NCBI GenBank assembly: GCA_003452935.1
Contig: DMMY01000005.1
Span: 123,884-156,025 of the forward strand
Direction of reading: 5' to 3'
From: Elusimicrobiota bacterium
GTDB lineage: Bacteria; Elusimicrobiota; Elusimicrobia; UBA1565; UBA9628
Length of the DNA: 32,142 nucleotides
This document shows positions 1 to 7,949 of the stretch, piece by piece. The notes under the pieces are model-generated. The model saw only the letters and a list, made by a program, of their open reading frames with translations, was not told where the DNA came from and made no database searches. The first letter of the stretch is position 1. Each line of letters begins with the position of its first letter. A program made the position numbers and the translations under genes.

Positions 1-1
1 T

Positions 2-604
2 GGGAGCATCACGGCGTCGAGCGCTACCTTCACGGCTACGGGCTCTAACCAGTATTCTCTAACGACCTCATCGGGCGTCAATGTCGGCGGATTGCTGAAG
101 GTGTCGGCGGCTGGAATTCAGTGGGCGGACGGCAAGGTCAGCACGACGGCAGCGACGGCGTCGACTGGGGGTGGCGCTGTATTAACAAGTTCTGCTGCTC
201 ATCATACAATCTATTTTCATACCGGCAATTCTGCCTGGACTGCCGTCGATGGGACAACCCTCACGATCATGGCAAATGGCCATTATGTTTGCGCCGAATA
301 TATTTGTCCTTTTGGAGTTACCTATCTCGGGAATACGGGTTATGCGGGTTTCCTCTATAATGGGCAATATATTGACGGCATGACTTCAAAAATTGGCTTT
401 ACCAATGTGAATGTTGAAAATGCTTATGAAATTGCGGCTGCCCCTTGGAAACATTGTTCGGAAAGTACCTACACGGGGAGTGTCAGTGTTGTCGCGGTCA
501 TAAAAGTTAAAAATGGTGCACTTGGGCATGTTTATGTCGGGTATAATAATGATAGTGCTGACCGAGAATCCGCATGCCAAATGCGGGTGTGGGAAGCTTT
601 CTGA
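2..604 (+). CDS. C-terminal part of a beta-rich surface/fibre-like protein (5' end outside window)
   Basis: The frame is open to the left edge, so about 200 C-terminal residues are visible and the true start lies upstream. The first part is Ser/Thr/Gly/Ala-rich and contains a GIQWADGKVSTTA-type segment, a motif common in phage tail-fibre and long bacterial surface-fibre proteins just before a C-terminal head domain. The remaining 130 or so residues are rich in Gly, Tyr, Asn and Val with alternating hydrophobics, as in a jelly-roll or C1q/TNF-like receptor-binding head, and end in RVWEAF. Bases about 180-600 are clearly AT-richer than the rest of the window, which suggests separate ancestry. 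It is the only plus-strand gene and converges on the sugar cluster. The fibre/adhesin role is inference; I do not recognise a precise family. Confidence 0.6.
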   Translation, partial: GSITASSATFTATGSNQYSLTTSSGVNVGGLLKVSAAGIQWADGKVSTTAATASTGGGAVLTSSAAHHTIYFHTGNSAWTAVDGTTLTIMANGHYVCAEYICPFGVTYLGNTGYAGFLYNGQYIDGMTSKIGFTNVNVENAYEIAAAPWKHCSESTYTGSVSVVAVIKVKNGALGHVYVGYNNDSADRESACQMRVWEAF

Positions 605-657
605 TATCTTGCCATTTAAACGGGACTCTGCCTGAACTGTGAGAGCAGTAGGCGGCA

Positions 658-1584
658 CTAAGCCAGCGTTCGGCGAAACCAATAGTAGGTCAGCCGCAGG
701 CCATCCGTCAACTCCGTCTTGGGTCGCCAGCCCAAAGCAGCGATGCGCCGGTTGTCCAGGGACCGGCGGGGGATTCCGTCCGGGCGCGAAGCGTCAAAGT
801 CTATGCGGCCCTTATACCCAACTACTTGGCTGACGAGGGCGGCGAGCTCCGCGATGGAGGTCTCTTGCCCGCTTCCCACGTTGAAGATGTCGTGGCGCAG
901 CCGACGGCGCATGAGAAGCAGGCAGGCCTGAGCCAGATCATCGACAAAGAGGAAGTCTCTTTTGGGACGCCCCGTCCCCCATAGGGTGACCGCGGCAGCG
1001 CCCGCCAGGCGCGCGGCGTGGAATTTCCGGATGAGGCCGGCCGTCACGTGGCCCGAGTCGTCGAAATGATCCTGCGGGCCGTAGAGATTGGCCGGGATCA
1101 CTGTCACGAAATCCGTGCCGTATTGTTGGTTATAGGCCTGGCAGAGCCGTATGCCGGCGATCTTGGCCACGGCATAGGGCTCGTTGGTTGGCTCGATGGG
1201 GCCCGCGAGGATCTGGTCCTCGCGGATGGGGACCTTGGCCTGCTTGGGATAGGCGCAGGAGCTGCCGAAAAAGATCATGCGCTTGACCCGGTGGCGGCGG
1301 CAGGCCTCGATAACGTTGGTCTGCATGGCGAGGTTTTGGTAGATGAAATCTCCGGGCCGCTGCTGGTTGGCCTGGATGCCGCCGACCAGGGCCGCGGCGT
1401 GAAAGACATATTCCGGCCGGCTGCGGGAGAAGAAACGCTCGACCGCGTCTTGCCGCGTGAGGTCGAGCCGGGCGCGGGTTCGGGTGAGGACGTTGCGCAG
1501 GCCGGCCCGGCCAAGGGTTCGCAGCAGAGCCGAGCCCACCAGGCCGTCGTGGCCGCTGACGTAGACGCGGGAGTGGATATTCAA
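658..1584 (-). CDS. fcl: GDP-L-fucose synthase / GDP-colitose synthase-like NAD(P)-dependent epimerase-reductase
   Basis: This extended short-chain dehydrogenase (308 aa) resembles the bifunctional 3,5-epimerase/4-reductase GMER, which converts GDP-4-keto-6-deoxy-D-mannose to GDP-L-fucose in the cytoplasm. A GxxGxxG Rossmann motif lies at residues 11-17. The GSSCAYP motif supplies Ser109 and Cys110, followed by Tyr137-x3-Lys141 and His179. These match the Ser, Cys, Tyr, Lys and His used for reduction and epimerisation in E. coli Fcl. The TTG start at 1584 is chosen because it leaves six residues before the Rossmann strand, as in Fcl, and forms a 4-base TTGA overlap with the upstream methyltransferase stop; a TTG at 1599 is the alternative. 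It is the last gene of the sugar cluster. Because a ColD-like gene is nearby, it could instead be ColC (GDP-colitose synthase), a relative with the same catalytic residues. Confidence 0.88.
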   Translation of the reverse strand: MNIHSRVYVSGHDGLVGSALLRTLGRAGLRNVLTRTRARLDLTRQDAVERFFSRSRPEYVFHAAALVGGIQANQQRPGDFIYQNLAMQTNVIEACRRHRVKRMIFFGSSCAYPKQAKVPIREDQILAGPIEPTNEPYAVAKIAGIRLCQAYNQQYGTDFVTVIPANLYGPQDHFDDSGHVTAGLIRKFHAARLAGAAAVTLWGTGRPKRDFLFVDDLAQACLLLMRRRLRHDIFNVGSGQETSIAELAALVSQVVGYKGRIDFDASRPDGIPRRSLDNRRIAALGWRPKTELTDGLRLTYYWFRRTLA

Positions 1585-2318
1585 GGCAGGGCCTTCCAAG
1601 GCGGGGGCGCCTTCTGGTCGGGAATTCGGATTTTATAGGACATGGTGGCGGCTTCAGAGCAGTGCTCGCAGGTGGGGGTTTGGATCCGGAAAGACTCGGG
1701 CATAAGGGCCGGCATGCCGAAGTAAACCCCGCGCAGGCTGATGAGGAGATATTCGGCGCAGGTTGGAGAAATCTTGCGATTCAGCAGCTTGGCCAGGACG
1801 GGCCTTAGGAGGGGAGCGGCCAGGCGGGCCAGAGCCACGAAGAGCCTCAGGGGCAGAGCCCCGGCGAGGGCGCGGGCCAGCCTGACAAACAGTCCTTTCT
1901 CTTTCTGGAACAGAACCAAGATTGCGCCGCCGGGCCGTCCCACGCGCAGAAATTCCTCCAGGGCCCGGATCATGTCTCGCGGCGGGAGGTAGACGATGGT
2001 TCCCACGCAGATGATCACGTCGAACGTGGAGTCCGGAAAGTCCCTCAGGCTTGTGATGGAGCCCTCGACAAATCGCAGGCGCGATTCTCCGGGAAATCGC
2101 GCGCGGGCGGCCTCGATGCAGGGGCGGCTGAGGTCCACGCCGACCACGGAGGCGGCGCCCTGGCGCAGGAGCTCTGCGGCGTAGTCGCCGTTGCGGCAGC
2201 CGGCGTCAAGAACCGTCTTGCCCTTGAGCTCCTCCGGCGCGAAAACCTGGCGCAGAAATCTCCGGATCTCTTCCGGATCCTGGATAAAGCCGGGCGTGGC
2301 GTCGAAGGCGTTAGCCAT
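1581..2318 (-). CDS. Class I SAM-dependent methyltransferase
   Basis: This 245-residue protein has a class I Rossmann methyltransferase core. Motif I (VLDAGCRNGDY, around residues 36-46) binds SAM, followed by an acidic strand end (GVDLS) and a motif IV-like segment (FDVIICVGTIVYL). A Pro-Gly-rich turn (GRPGGAILVLFQ) matches the usual post-motif region. The C-terminal 90 residues are hydrophobic and Arg/Leu-rich and may cap the substrate. The ATG start overlaps the end of the upstream membrane-protein gene by 8 bases, and the stop overlaps the fcl start. The context suggests methylation of a sugar or glycan, but the substrate cannot be read from sequence. Confidence 0.85.
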   Translation of the reverse strand: MANAFDATPGFIQDPEEIRRFLRQVFAPEELKGKTVLDAGCRNGDYAAELLRQGAASVVGVDLSRPCIEAARARFPGESRLRFVEGSITSLRDFPDSTFDVIICVGTIVYLPPRDMIRALEEFLRVGRPGGAILVLFQKEKGLFVRLARALAGALPLRLFVALARLAAPLLRPVLAKLLNRKISPTCAEYLLISLRGVYFGMPALMPESFRIQTPTCEHCSEAATMSYKIRIPDQKAPPPWKALP

Positions 2319-4188
2319 GGACTTTGCGCCTGAAGACGAAGAAGCTCGTCACTTGCTCCAAGGCCGGGTCCTTGGTCAGCGGCGCGGTGTAGGCGTCCAC
2401 GCGGTCGTAATGGGCGTTGACGTGCATGATGATCTGTTTCAAATAGGGATCGTTCAATGTCCCAGACGCCTGGGTCGAATAATCGTCGGCGTTGATTATG
2501 ACCGCATCGAACTTGGCCAGATCCGCGATAATCGCCGCGGTGTCGAGCGGGCCTAATGTGCGGCGGCGCATCTCGATATAGTACTGCGGCCGGATATTGT
2601 CCACAATGGAAGTCAGGCTGAAAAGAGTCTCCCCGGCGGAGTCGATGACATAGTAAGGCCTGCCAGCCACGCTTCGCTTTAAGATTTCGACTTGGCGGTC
2701 GAGTTCGTGAGCCAGGACAGCGGGCATGGGAAGGCCGACGGCCCGGCTGACCTCCGGCCCGCCTCGCGACCGCGGCTGGCGCAGGGCTCTTAGCGCTCGA
2801 CCTGCGGTGAGGGCTCCGGCCGCCAGCAGGAGCAGAGCCGGGACCAGGCGCAATAAAGGCAGCCAGCGCGCCCGGGACCCGCGCAGCCACCAGGAGAGAA
2901 CGAAAAGACTTAAAAGGGTCTTGCTGACGAGGATGTGGTAGCCTTCGAGGGGATAAAGAATGAAGATGCCGGTTACGCCCAACGCCGATATCCGCCACGT
3001 CGCGAGAACCTCGGGCAGGGGAGTCTTTTCCCGGCGCTGTTTCCAGAGCCAAAGGACGCTGAGAACATTTGTCAGGCAGGGGAGCAGGAACAGCGTCGCC
3101 GCTACGCTTGAGTGCAAGATCTTGACAGGGCTCCAACTGCGCCACGTGTAGAGGCGGATGACGCCCGTGATTCCCTTTTCCCAAAGGTGCTGATGCTCGA
3201 AGCCGATGCCGAAGAGGCAATGCCAGTAGTTGGCGTAGCCCAAGGTTCTTCCGATCCAAAGAAACGCGGCCGCGGGCAGGACCGCGGCCGCGGCCAAGTA
3301 AACGGCGGCGCGCGCGATAAAGGCACCTTCAAAGAGGCCGGTCTCGGGATGATGACGCAGAAAATCCAGGAAAAGGATCAGAAAGCAGAAATAAGGCAGG
3401 AGAAAATAGAGGGCGGTGTCGAGGAAGAGCACCTGGGCGGCGAATATCGTCCCGAAAGCGAAGTGGACGGCCAGCAGGCAGTAGAGGAGCCTGCGGCGCG
3501 GGGGCGTCTGGCCCGCGACAGGCCCGAGGCATTGGAACATGAGTCCGGTTCCGCAAAGCCCGACGAGAAAAATTCCTTCGTTGTGCTTGAGCAGGGCGAC
3601 GAGTCCCGTGACCAGGCCCAGTCCTGCCCACGCTGATAAGGAAAGCCGAAAGCGTCTGGCGGGGGCGAGGGCCAGCAGGACGACGAGAAGCAGGGGCTGA
3701 ATGAGAAAATCCGGGGACCACCAGTTGACCATGGTGAGATAATGAGCGGAGAAGGCGGCCAAGAGGAAAGCCGTGGCACGGTCCGTCGCTTCTTGCAGGA
3801 GGCGGTAGGCCAAGAGCGGCACCGCGAGTTGGGCCGCGAAGAGGAAAAGAAACACCTCGCGGACGCTGTCCAGTCCCAGCCAGTGGATCGCCAAGTATAT
3901 CCCGGGCGGATAGGCGAAGCCGACATTGGAGAGTGTCGGCAGGGTGCCTGCGATTTCGGGACGCAGATGCCCCGCGCTGAAAAGCAATTTATCGGCGATA
4001 TAAATCGCGTCCAGGGGAAAGATGACGAACGGGAAGGATTGCACCATCACGACGTTTTGGAGCTTGAAAAACAGGTAGCTGGAGATCAGAAGGATGGCGC
4101 CGGCCCATGGTCTGCGAGCCAGCCAGCTCGAGGCGGTTTGCGTCCAGGCATCCGTCGCGGGGAGGTTTCTGGAGAGCGCGGTGTTCAT
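2311..4188 (-). CDS. Polytopic membrane protein, GT-C-type glycosyltransferase-like
   Basis: This is a 625-residue integral membrane protein with roughly ten to twelve hydrophobic spans and a soluble C-terminal domain (about the last 130 residues). The first span is followed by an acidic loop (PLDAIYIADK, Asp60 and Asp66) and then by an AYPPG motif near residues 92-96. This layout is typical of GT-C transferases of the ArnT/PMT/GT39 type, where the first loop holds the catalytic acid and the YPPG motif precedes the next helix. Such enzymes use polyprenyl-phosphate sugars on the outer face of the inner membrane. The ATG at 4188 is chosen over an in-frame start about 220 bases upstream because it forms an ATGA overlap with the preceding stop. 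A polyprenyl-phosphate sugar transferase elsewhere in the cluster (7950-8681) could supply its donor. The GT-C assignment is inference. Confidence 0.65.
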   Translation of the reverse strand: MNTALSRNLPATDAWTQTASSWLARRPWAGAILLISSYLFFKLQNVVMVQSFPFVIFPLDAIYIADKLLFSAGHLRPEIAGTLPTLSNVGFAYPPGIYLAIHWLGLDSVREVFLFLFAAQLAVPLLAYRLLQEATDRATAFLLAAFSAHYLTMVNWWSPDFLIQPLLLVVLLALAPARRFRLSLSAWAGLGLVTGLVALLKHNEGIFLVGLCGTGLMFQCLGPVAGQTPPRRRLLYCLLAVHFAFGTIFAAQVLFLDTALYFLLPYFCFLILFLDFLRHHPETGLFEGAFIARAAVYLAAAAVLPAAAFLWIGRTLGYANYWHCLFGIGFEHQHLWEKGITGVIRLYTWRSWSPVKILHSSVAATLFLLPCLTNVLSVLWLWKQRREKTPLPEVLATWRISALGVTGIFILYPLEGYHILVSKTLLSLFVLSWWLRGSRARWLPLLRLVPALLLLAAGALTAGRALRALRQPRSRGGPEVSRAVGLPMPAVLAHELDRQVEILKRSVAGRPYYVIDSAGETLFSLTSIVDNIRPQYYIEMRRRTLGPLDTAAIIADLAKFDAVIINADDYSTQASGTLNDPYLKQIIMHVNAHYDRVDAYTAPLTKDPALEQVTSFFVFRRKVHG

Positions 4189-4862
4189 GCGGGCTTGCTT
4201 GCGGTGAAAAGCCAGCTGTAAAGAAAATAGCGATCCACCAGCGGGAGAAAGCCTTGAGAAATGAGATGCTCGCGGACCTTGAGGTGGTTGCGGATGAAGA
4301 AATGGACGTCGGGTTGCTCTTCGTCGAGCACGTCCGAGAACGCCCGGAAGGTGGGAGAAAAAAAACCTAGAAGCTTGGCGCATATTTCCAAAGCCCGGAA
4401 CATGCGCCAATGGCCCGGTTCCAAAATGAATAAACGTCCTCCTGGCCGCAGGACTCGGCGAACCTCGTCAAGAGCCTGGCCGTAGGCCTCCAGACCCTTG
4501 AGGTGGTGCAAAACGCCATAGATGAACACGACGTCGAAAGAACAGTCGTCAAAGCCCAGGCGCTGCGCGTAACCTTGCTTGACAACGGCGCAGTCCGGCG
4601 GAATCTGCCGGATAAGGTCGGCGTCCGGCTCGACGCCGAAGAGCCGGCGATAGCCCTGTTCATGAAAATGGCGCAGAAAGGCTCCCGAGCCGCAACCCAG
4701 ATCGAGAATGGTCAAATCATGGCTTGCGGCCAGCTCCGGAAACCGCGAACGCCGCAGCATGATGCCGCGGTGGATGCGTGATAGGTCGCTGCGGATGAGG
4801 CGTAGGGAGTTGAGATTCCAGCGCTGCGTGTTGTGCGTCGAGGATGCCGGTGTCGTTGTCAT
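4185..4862 (-). CDS. Class I SAM-dependent methyltransferase
   Basis: This is a 225-residue methyltransferase of the Methyltransf_11/UbiE-like type. Motif I is ILDLGCGSGAF (residues 52-62), followed by GVEPD for ribose binding, then FDVVFIYGVLHHL and the post-motif LRPGGRLFILEPG. The C-terminal part (FSPTFRAFSDVLDEEQPDVHFF) probably forms a substrate lid. Start and stop both sit in ATGA overlaps, with the ColD-like gene upstream and the membrane-protein gene downstream, so translation is probably coupled. The role is likely O- or C-methylation of a glycan component; the substrate is unknown. Confidence 0.87.
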   Translation of the reverse strand: MTTTPASSTHNTQRWNLNSLRLIRSDLSRIHRGIMLRRSRFPELAASHDLTILDLGCGSGAFLRHFHEQGYRRLFGVEPDADLIRQIPPDCAVVKQGYAQRLGFDDCSFDVVFIYGVLHHLKGLEAYGQALDEVRRVLRPGGRLFILEPGHWRMFRALEICAKLLGFFSPTFRAFSDVLDEEQPDVHFFIRNHLKVREHLISQGFLPLVDRYFLYSWLFTASKPA

Positions 4863-6031
4863 TGAGTCAGGCAGAGTCGGATGGCTTCGATGTCATTGGG
4901 TCTGAGGTCTGGATAATTGCCGCAGTAGAAGCCGCAGTCGTGGATGAAGTCCGCTCCGGGCAGCGGGTAGCGGGCGCGGACGTATTTGGCGTAGAACGGC
5001 TGCCTTTGGATGTTGCCCGCGATAATGGGACGCACTTCCACCCCGGCGCGTTCGAGACGCGCGAGGTATCGTCCCCGCAATCGCGAGTTGCGGCACAGGA
5101 CCGGAAAGCAAAAACTGGAGAGGAGCTTGAGGTGCGAGCGCTCCAGGGGCAGGAAATCCGGGTTTATTCTGATGATCCTTTCCACCGCGAGATAATTGGC
5201 TTGGCGCCGGAGGCAGCGGGCGGCCAGGCCGCGCAGCTGCTGCAAGCCTAGAAAACCGGTGATTTCCGTGGGCCGCTGGTTGAAGGCCAGGTCGTAGAAC
5301 GTGTATTTGGCCTGGAACCGGTCGACATGGTGCTCGCGACGCCGGCGCCGTACCTGGGCCGGGGTCAACTGCCGGTCCCATCCGTTGGCGCGCACGATGC
5401 GCAGCATCTCGGAGAGCTCGGCATCGTCCGTGCAGACCATGCCGCCCTCGATCGTGGACATGTGATGCCCGACGAAGAAGGAGAAAGTGGAGGCCAGGCC
5501 GAAGTTGCCGGCGCGGCCTTCGGGCAAGATCGTCCCCAGGCTCTCGCAGTTGTCTTCCAGCAAAAGCAGCCCATGGCTGCGGGCCAAACTGCGGATGGCG
5601 GGCAGGTCGCCGGTAAATCCCAGGGCATTGGTCAGAAAAAGGGCTTTTAACCGGACTTGGCGCAGGCGCTTGCGGATGTTGTCCGACATGACGTTGAGCG
5701 TAGCTGGGCTACAGTCAATGGGCACGGGAATCATGCCCATCTGGATGATGGGCATGACGTTCGTGGACCAGGTTACGGCGGAAAAGCCGATGGCGTCGCC
5801 GGCCTTGAGGCGGCCCAGATTCCTGAGCGCCTGCAGGAGCGCGAGGTTGGCGCTGGCGCCGCTGTTGAAAAGGGCGGCTTCTCTGCGGGCCTGGAAGCCC
5901 GCGAAGGATTTTTCAAAACGCCGGCATACGGGCCCCATGCTCAAGCGGGAGGCTCTCTGGAGGAAGCCGGCGAGGGCGGCCTTGGTCTGGGGCTCTCTGA
6001 CGAAGGTGGCGCGCATGAGCGGGATATTCAA
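4859..6031 (-). CDS. PLP-dependent 4-keto-6-deoxyhexose 3-dehydratase, ColD-like (DegT/DnrJ fold)
   Basis: This 390-residue DegT/DnrJ/EryC1-family protein closely resembles, from memory, GDP-4-keto-6-deoxy-D-mannose 3-dehydratase (ColD): N-terminal NIPL..TF, NSGASANL, LLEDNCES with Asp160 binding the PLP ring nitrogen, and FFVGHHMSTIEGGM. In ordinary family members a Lys at this last site carries PLP. Here a His-His pair (189-190) replaces it, the signature of ColD and of the RfbH/E1 dehydratases, which remove the C3 hydroxyl using PMP. The late VEVRPIIAGN segment also matches ColD. The TTG at 6031 keeps the family N-terminus and gives a TTGA overlap with the upstream stop; ATG at 6016 is the alternative. 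The product of the reaction would be a GDP-3,6-dideoxyhexose precursor. The GDP rather than CDP preference is inferred from similarity and neighbours. Confidence 0.8.
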   Translation of the reverse strand: MNIPLMRATFVREPQTKAALAGFLQRASRLSMGPVCRRFEKSFAGFQARREAALFNSGASANLALLQALRNLGRLKAGDAIGFSAVTWSTNVMPIIQMGMIPVPIDCSPATLNVMSDNIRKRLRQVRLKALFLTNALGFTGDLPAIRSLARSHGLLLLEDNCESLGTILPEGRAGNFGLASTFSFFVGHHMSTIEGGMVCTDDAELSEMLRIVRANGWDRQLTPAQVRRRRREHHVDRFQAKYTFYDLAFNQRPTEITGFLGLQQLRGLAARCLRRQANYLAVERIIRINPDFLPLERSHLKLLSSFCFPVLCRNSRLRGRYLARLERAGVEVRPIIAGNIQRQPFYAKYVRARYPLPGADFIHDCGFYCGNYPDLRPNDIEAIRLCLTQ

Positions 6032-6834
6032 GACTTCTCCAAACAGATGAAAATAATGCCCCCGGCGTTCTCCTGGTCGCGGATCTCCAGGAAGGGGCGC
6101 AGGATCGCGGCCAACAGCGGCGCGGTCAGGGAGCGGCGCAATCCGGGGAATAGGAACCAGCGGTTGCAGGCTTTCTTGACCAGCAGGCTGGGCAGGCTTA
6201 GAGGCGCCAGCGCGTCTTCCAGCAATCCTATGGCTTTGGGGCAGTACTGCTGCGTGGACACGACGCGAAAGCCGCAGCGGGCGAAGAGTTGCGCCCATAT
6301 CTCCGGCGTGTAGGCGTGATAGTGCCTCCAAAAGCGGTTGAAGAAGCCGCGGTATGACTCGGCCGCGCGCTTGAGGCGCAGCGCGGTCAAAAGCTGGTAG
6401 AGAACGCTGAAATGGTCGAAAAGATGAGTCGGGACCGTGGCGAAGAACCTGCCCCCCGGAGCCAAGAGACGGTGAGCTTCCCGGAGCACGGGTTCCAGGT
6501 CCGGGATATGCTCCAAGACGCTGTTGCTCAGGATCGTGTTGAAGGAGGCGCTGGCTCTGGGAATGGCGTCGCCGGGGCAGCAGATCAATTCCCTGTAGGC
6601 GCCATAGGCGCGGGCTCGGACGAGTTCCCGGGGATTTGGGTCAATGCCCACGTCAATGAGTTCGTTGCCAAGAACGAAGGCGAAGAGTCCTTCCCCGCAG
6701 CCGATATCCAGAATGGGATGCCGCAGTTCATGACGCTCGTATATCTGGCATTCCTGATAGCGTTCGATGGCGAGCGGGAGCGGGGCTTCGCTGATGTAGC
6801 GCTGAAGAAAGTCCGGTTTGAAGGCGGTGCTCAT
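6028..6834 (-). CDS. Class I SAM-dependent methyltransferase
   Basis: This is a 268-residue methyltransferase with motif I LDIGCGEGLF (about residues 42-51), GIDPN for the SAM ribose, and FNTILSNSVLEHIPD followed by LLAPGGRFFATVPTH. The segment after the core (FNRFWRHYHAYTPEIWAQLF) is often seen in methyltransferases of glycan clusters. The hydrophobic, Arg-rich C-terminus may associate with the membrane or form a lid. It starts in an ATGA overlap with the perosamine-synthase-like gene and ends in a TTGA overlap with the ColD-like gene. The substrate is not readable; a deoxysugar or glycan terminus is the likely target. Confidence 0.85.
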   Translation of the reverse strand: MSTAFKPDFLQRYISEAPLPLAIERYQECQIYERHELRHPILDIGCGEGLFAFVLGNELIDVGIDPNPRELVRARAYGAYRELICCPGDAIPRASASFNTILSNSVLEHIPDLEPVLREAHRLLAPGGRFFATVPTHLFDHFSVLYQLLTALRLKRAAESYRGFFNRFWRHYHAYTPEIWAQLFARCGFRVVSTQQYCPKAIGLLEDALAPLSLPSLLVKKACNRWFLFPGLRRSLTAPLLAAILRPFLEIRDQENAGGIIFICLEKS

Positions 6835-7937
6835 TTTGTCAATCGTTGAAATTCCGCGCAGATATGGTCCACGTCGGCCTCGCCGAGCTCCGGGTAGGAC
6901 GGCAGGCTCAAGACATTTGCCCCCACGGACTCGCTGATGGGCAGAGGCGCGCAGCGGTAGGGAGGAAGAAGGCTGAAGGGATAAAACCCCGGGCGGGTCT
7001 CTATGCCGGCCTCGCCCAATTGGGCGATGAGGGCGTCCCGGCGGCCGGAAAAACGCTCGGGATCCAGGCGCAGGGCCACGGCCCAGACCACGGCGTCCAC
7101 ATCGGGGGCAAAGCTCTGCAGCTCGATTCCGGGCAAGCCCGAGAGACGCCGGACATAGCGCTCGTAGACCTTTCTCCTGGCCTGGAGCCTGTCCTCCAAT
7201 GATTCCAGTTGGCCGCAGCCCAGGGCCGCCTGGAGATTGGTCAGGCGAAAGTTGTGGCCCACGACGTCATGCCAGTAGCGTTTGCCCGGCCGCATGCCGT
7301 GGTCGCGGATGACGCGCATCTTCTCCCAAAGCTCGCGTTTCTGGGCCAGAACGAATCCGCCCTCGCCCGTGGTCATGGTCTTGGTCGCGTGAAAGCTAAA
7401 ACATCCCAGGTCGCCCATGGACCCGGCGCAGCGTCCTTTGTGGCGGGAGAAGGTCGCCTCGGCCGCGTCCTCGACCACGGCCAATCCCAGCCGGCGCGAG
7501 ACGGACAGGATGGCGTCCATGTCGCAGACATTGCCGTAAACGTGGACCGCGATGACGGCCTTGGTCCTCGGGGTGACGGCCGCTTCGATGCGCGCCGGGT
7601 CTAGGCACCATGTCTTCGGGTCTATGTCCACGAAAACCGGGGTGGCGCCCAATGCCAGCACCATGTTGCCCGGAGCCACGAAGGTAAATCCCGGGACTAT
7701 GACTTCGTCGCCTGGTCCTATGCCCAACGCCCAGAGGGCCAGGTGCAGGGCCGTGGTGCCGTTGGAAGTGGAGAGACCGTAGGCCGCGCCGTTGCGGCGG
7801 ATGAATTCCTTTTCCAGCCTCTCCACGTAAGGTCCGCCGGATATCCAGCTCGATTCCAGGGCGTCGGCCACGTATTCCTTTTCCTTGCGGCCGAAGCAGG
7901 GCTTGGCCCAGGGATAGCGCAGGGAGGTTTCAGCCAT
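6831..7937 (-). CDS. DegT/DnrJ/EryC1 sugar aminotransferase, perosamine-synthase-like
   Basis: This 368-residue PLP enzyme retains the full aminotransferase signature: SNGTTALHLAL for phosphate binding, VVEDAAE with Asp157, and SFHATKTMTTGEGG with Lys186 forming the PLP Schiff base. The N-terminus (CFGRKEKEYV..SSWISGG) and the VHVYGNVCDMDAI segment resemble GDP-perosamine synthase, which transfers an amino group from glutamate to C4 of GDP-4-keto-6-deoxymannose. Related UDP- and dTDP-sugar C4 aminotransferases share most of these motifs, so the nucleotide is uncertain. The ATG start lies 12 bases after the upstream GT2 gene, and the stop overlaps the next methyltransferase by ATGA. In this cluster the ColD-like and Fcl-like proteins could compete for the same intermediate. 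Confidence 0.82.
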   Translation of the reverse strand: MAETSLRYPWAKPCFGRKEKEYVADALESSWISGGPYVERLEKEFIRRNGAAYGLSTSNGTTALHLALWALGIGPGDEVIVPGFTFVAPGNMVLALGATPVFVDIDPKTWCLDPARIEAAVTPRTKAVIAVHVYGNVCDMDAILSVSRRLGLAVVEDAAEATFSRHKGRCAGSMGDLGCFSFHATKTMTTGEGGFVLAQKRELWEKMRVIRDHGMRPGKRYWHDVVGHNFRLTNLQAALGCGQLESLEDRLQARRKVYERYVRRLSGLPGIELQSFAPDVDAVVWAVALRLDPERFSGRRDALIAQLGEAGIETRPGFYPFSLLPPYRCAPLPISESVGANVLSLPSYPELGEADVDHICAEFQRLTK

Positions 7938-7949
7938 GTGCGGGGATGT

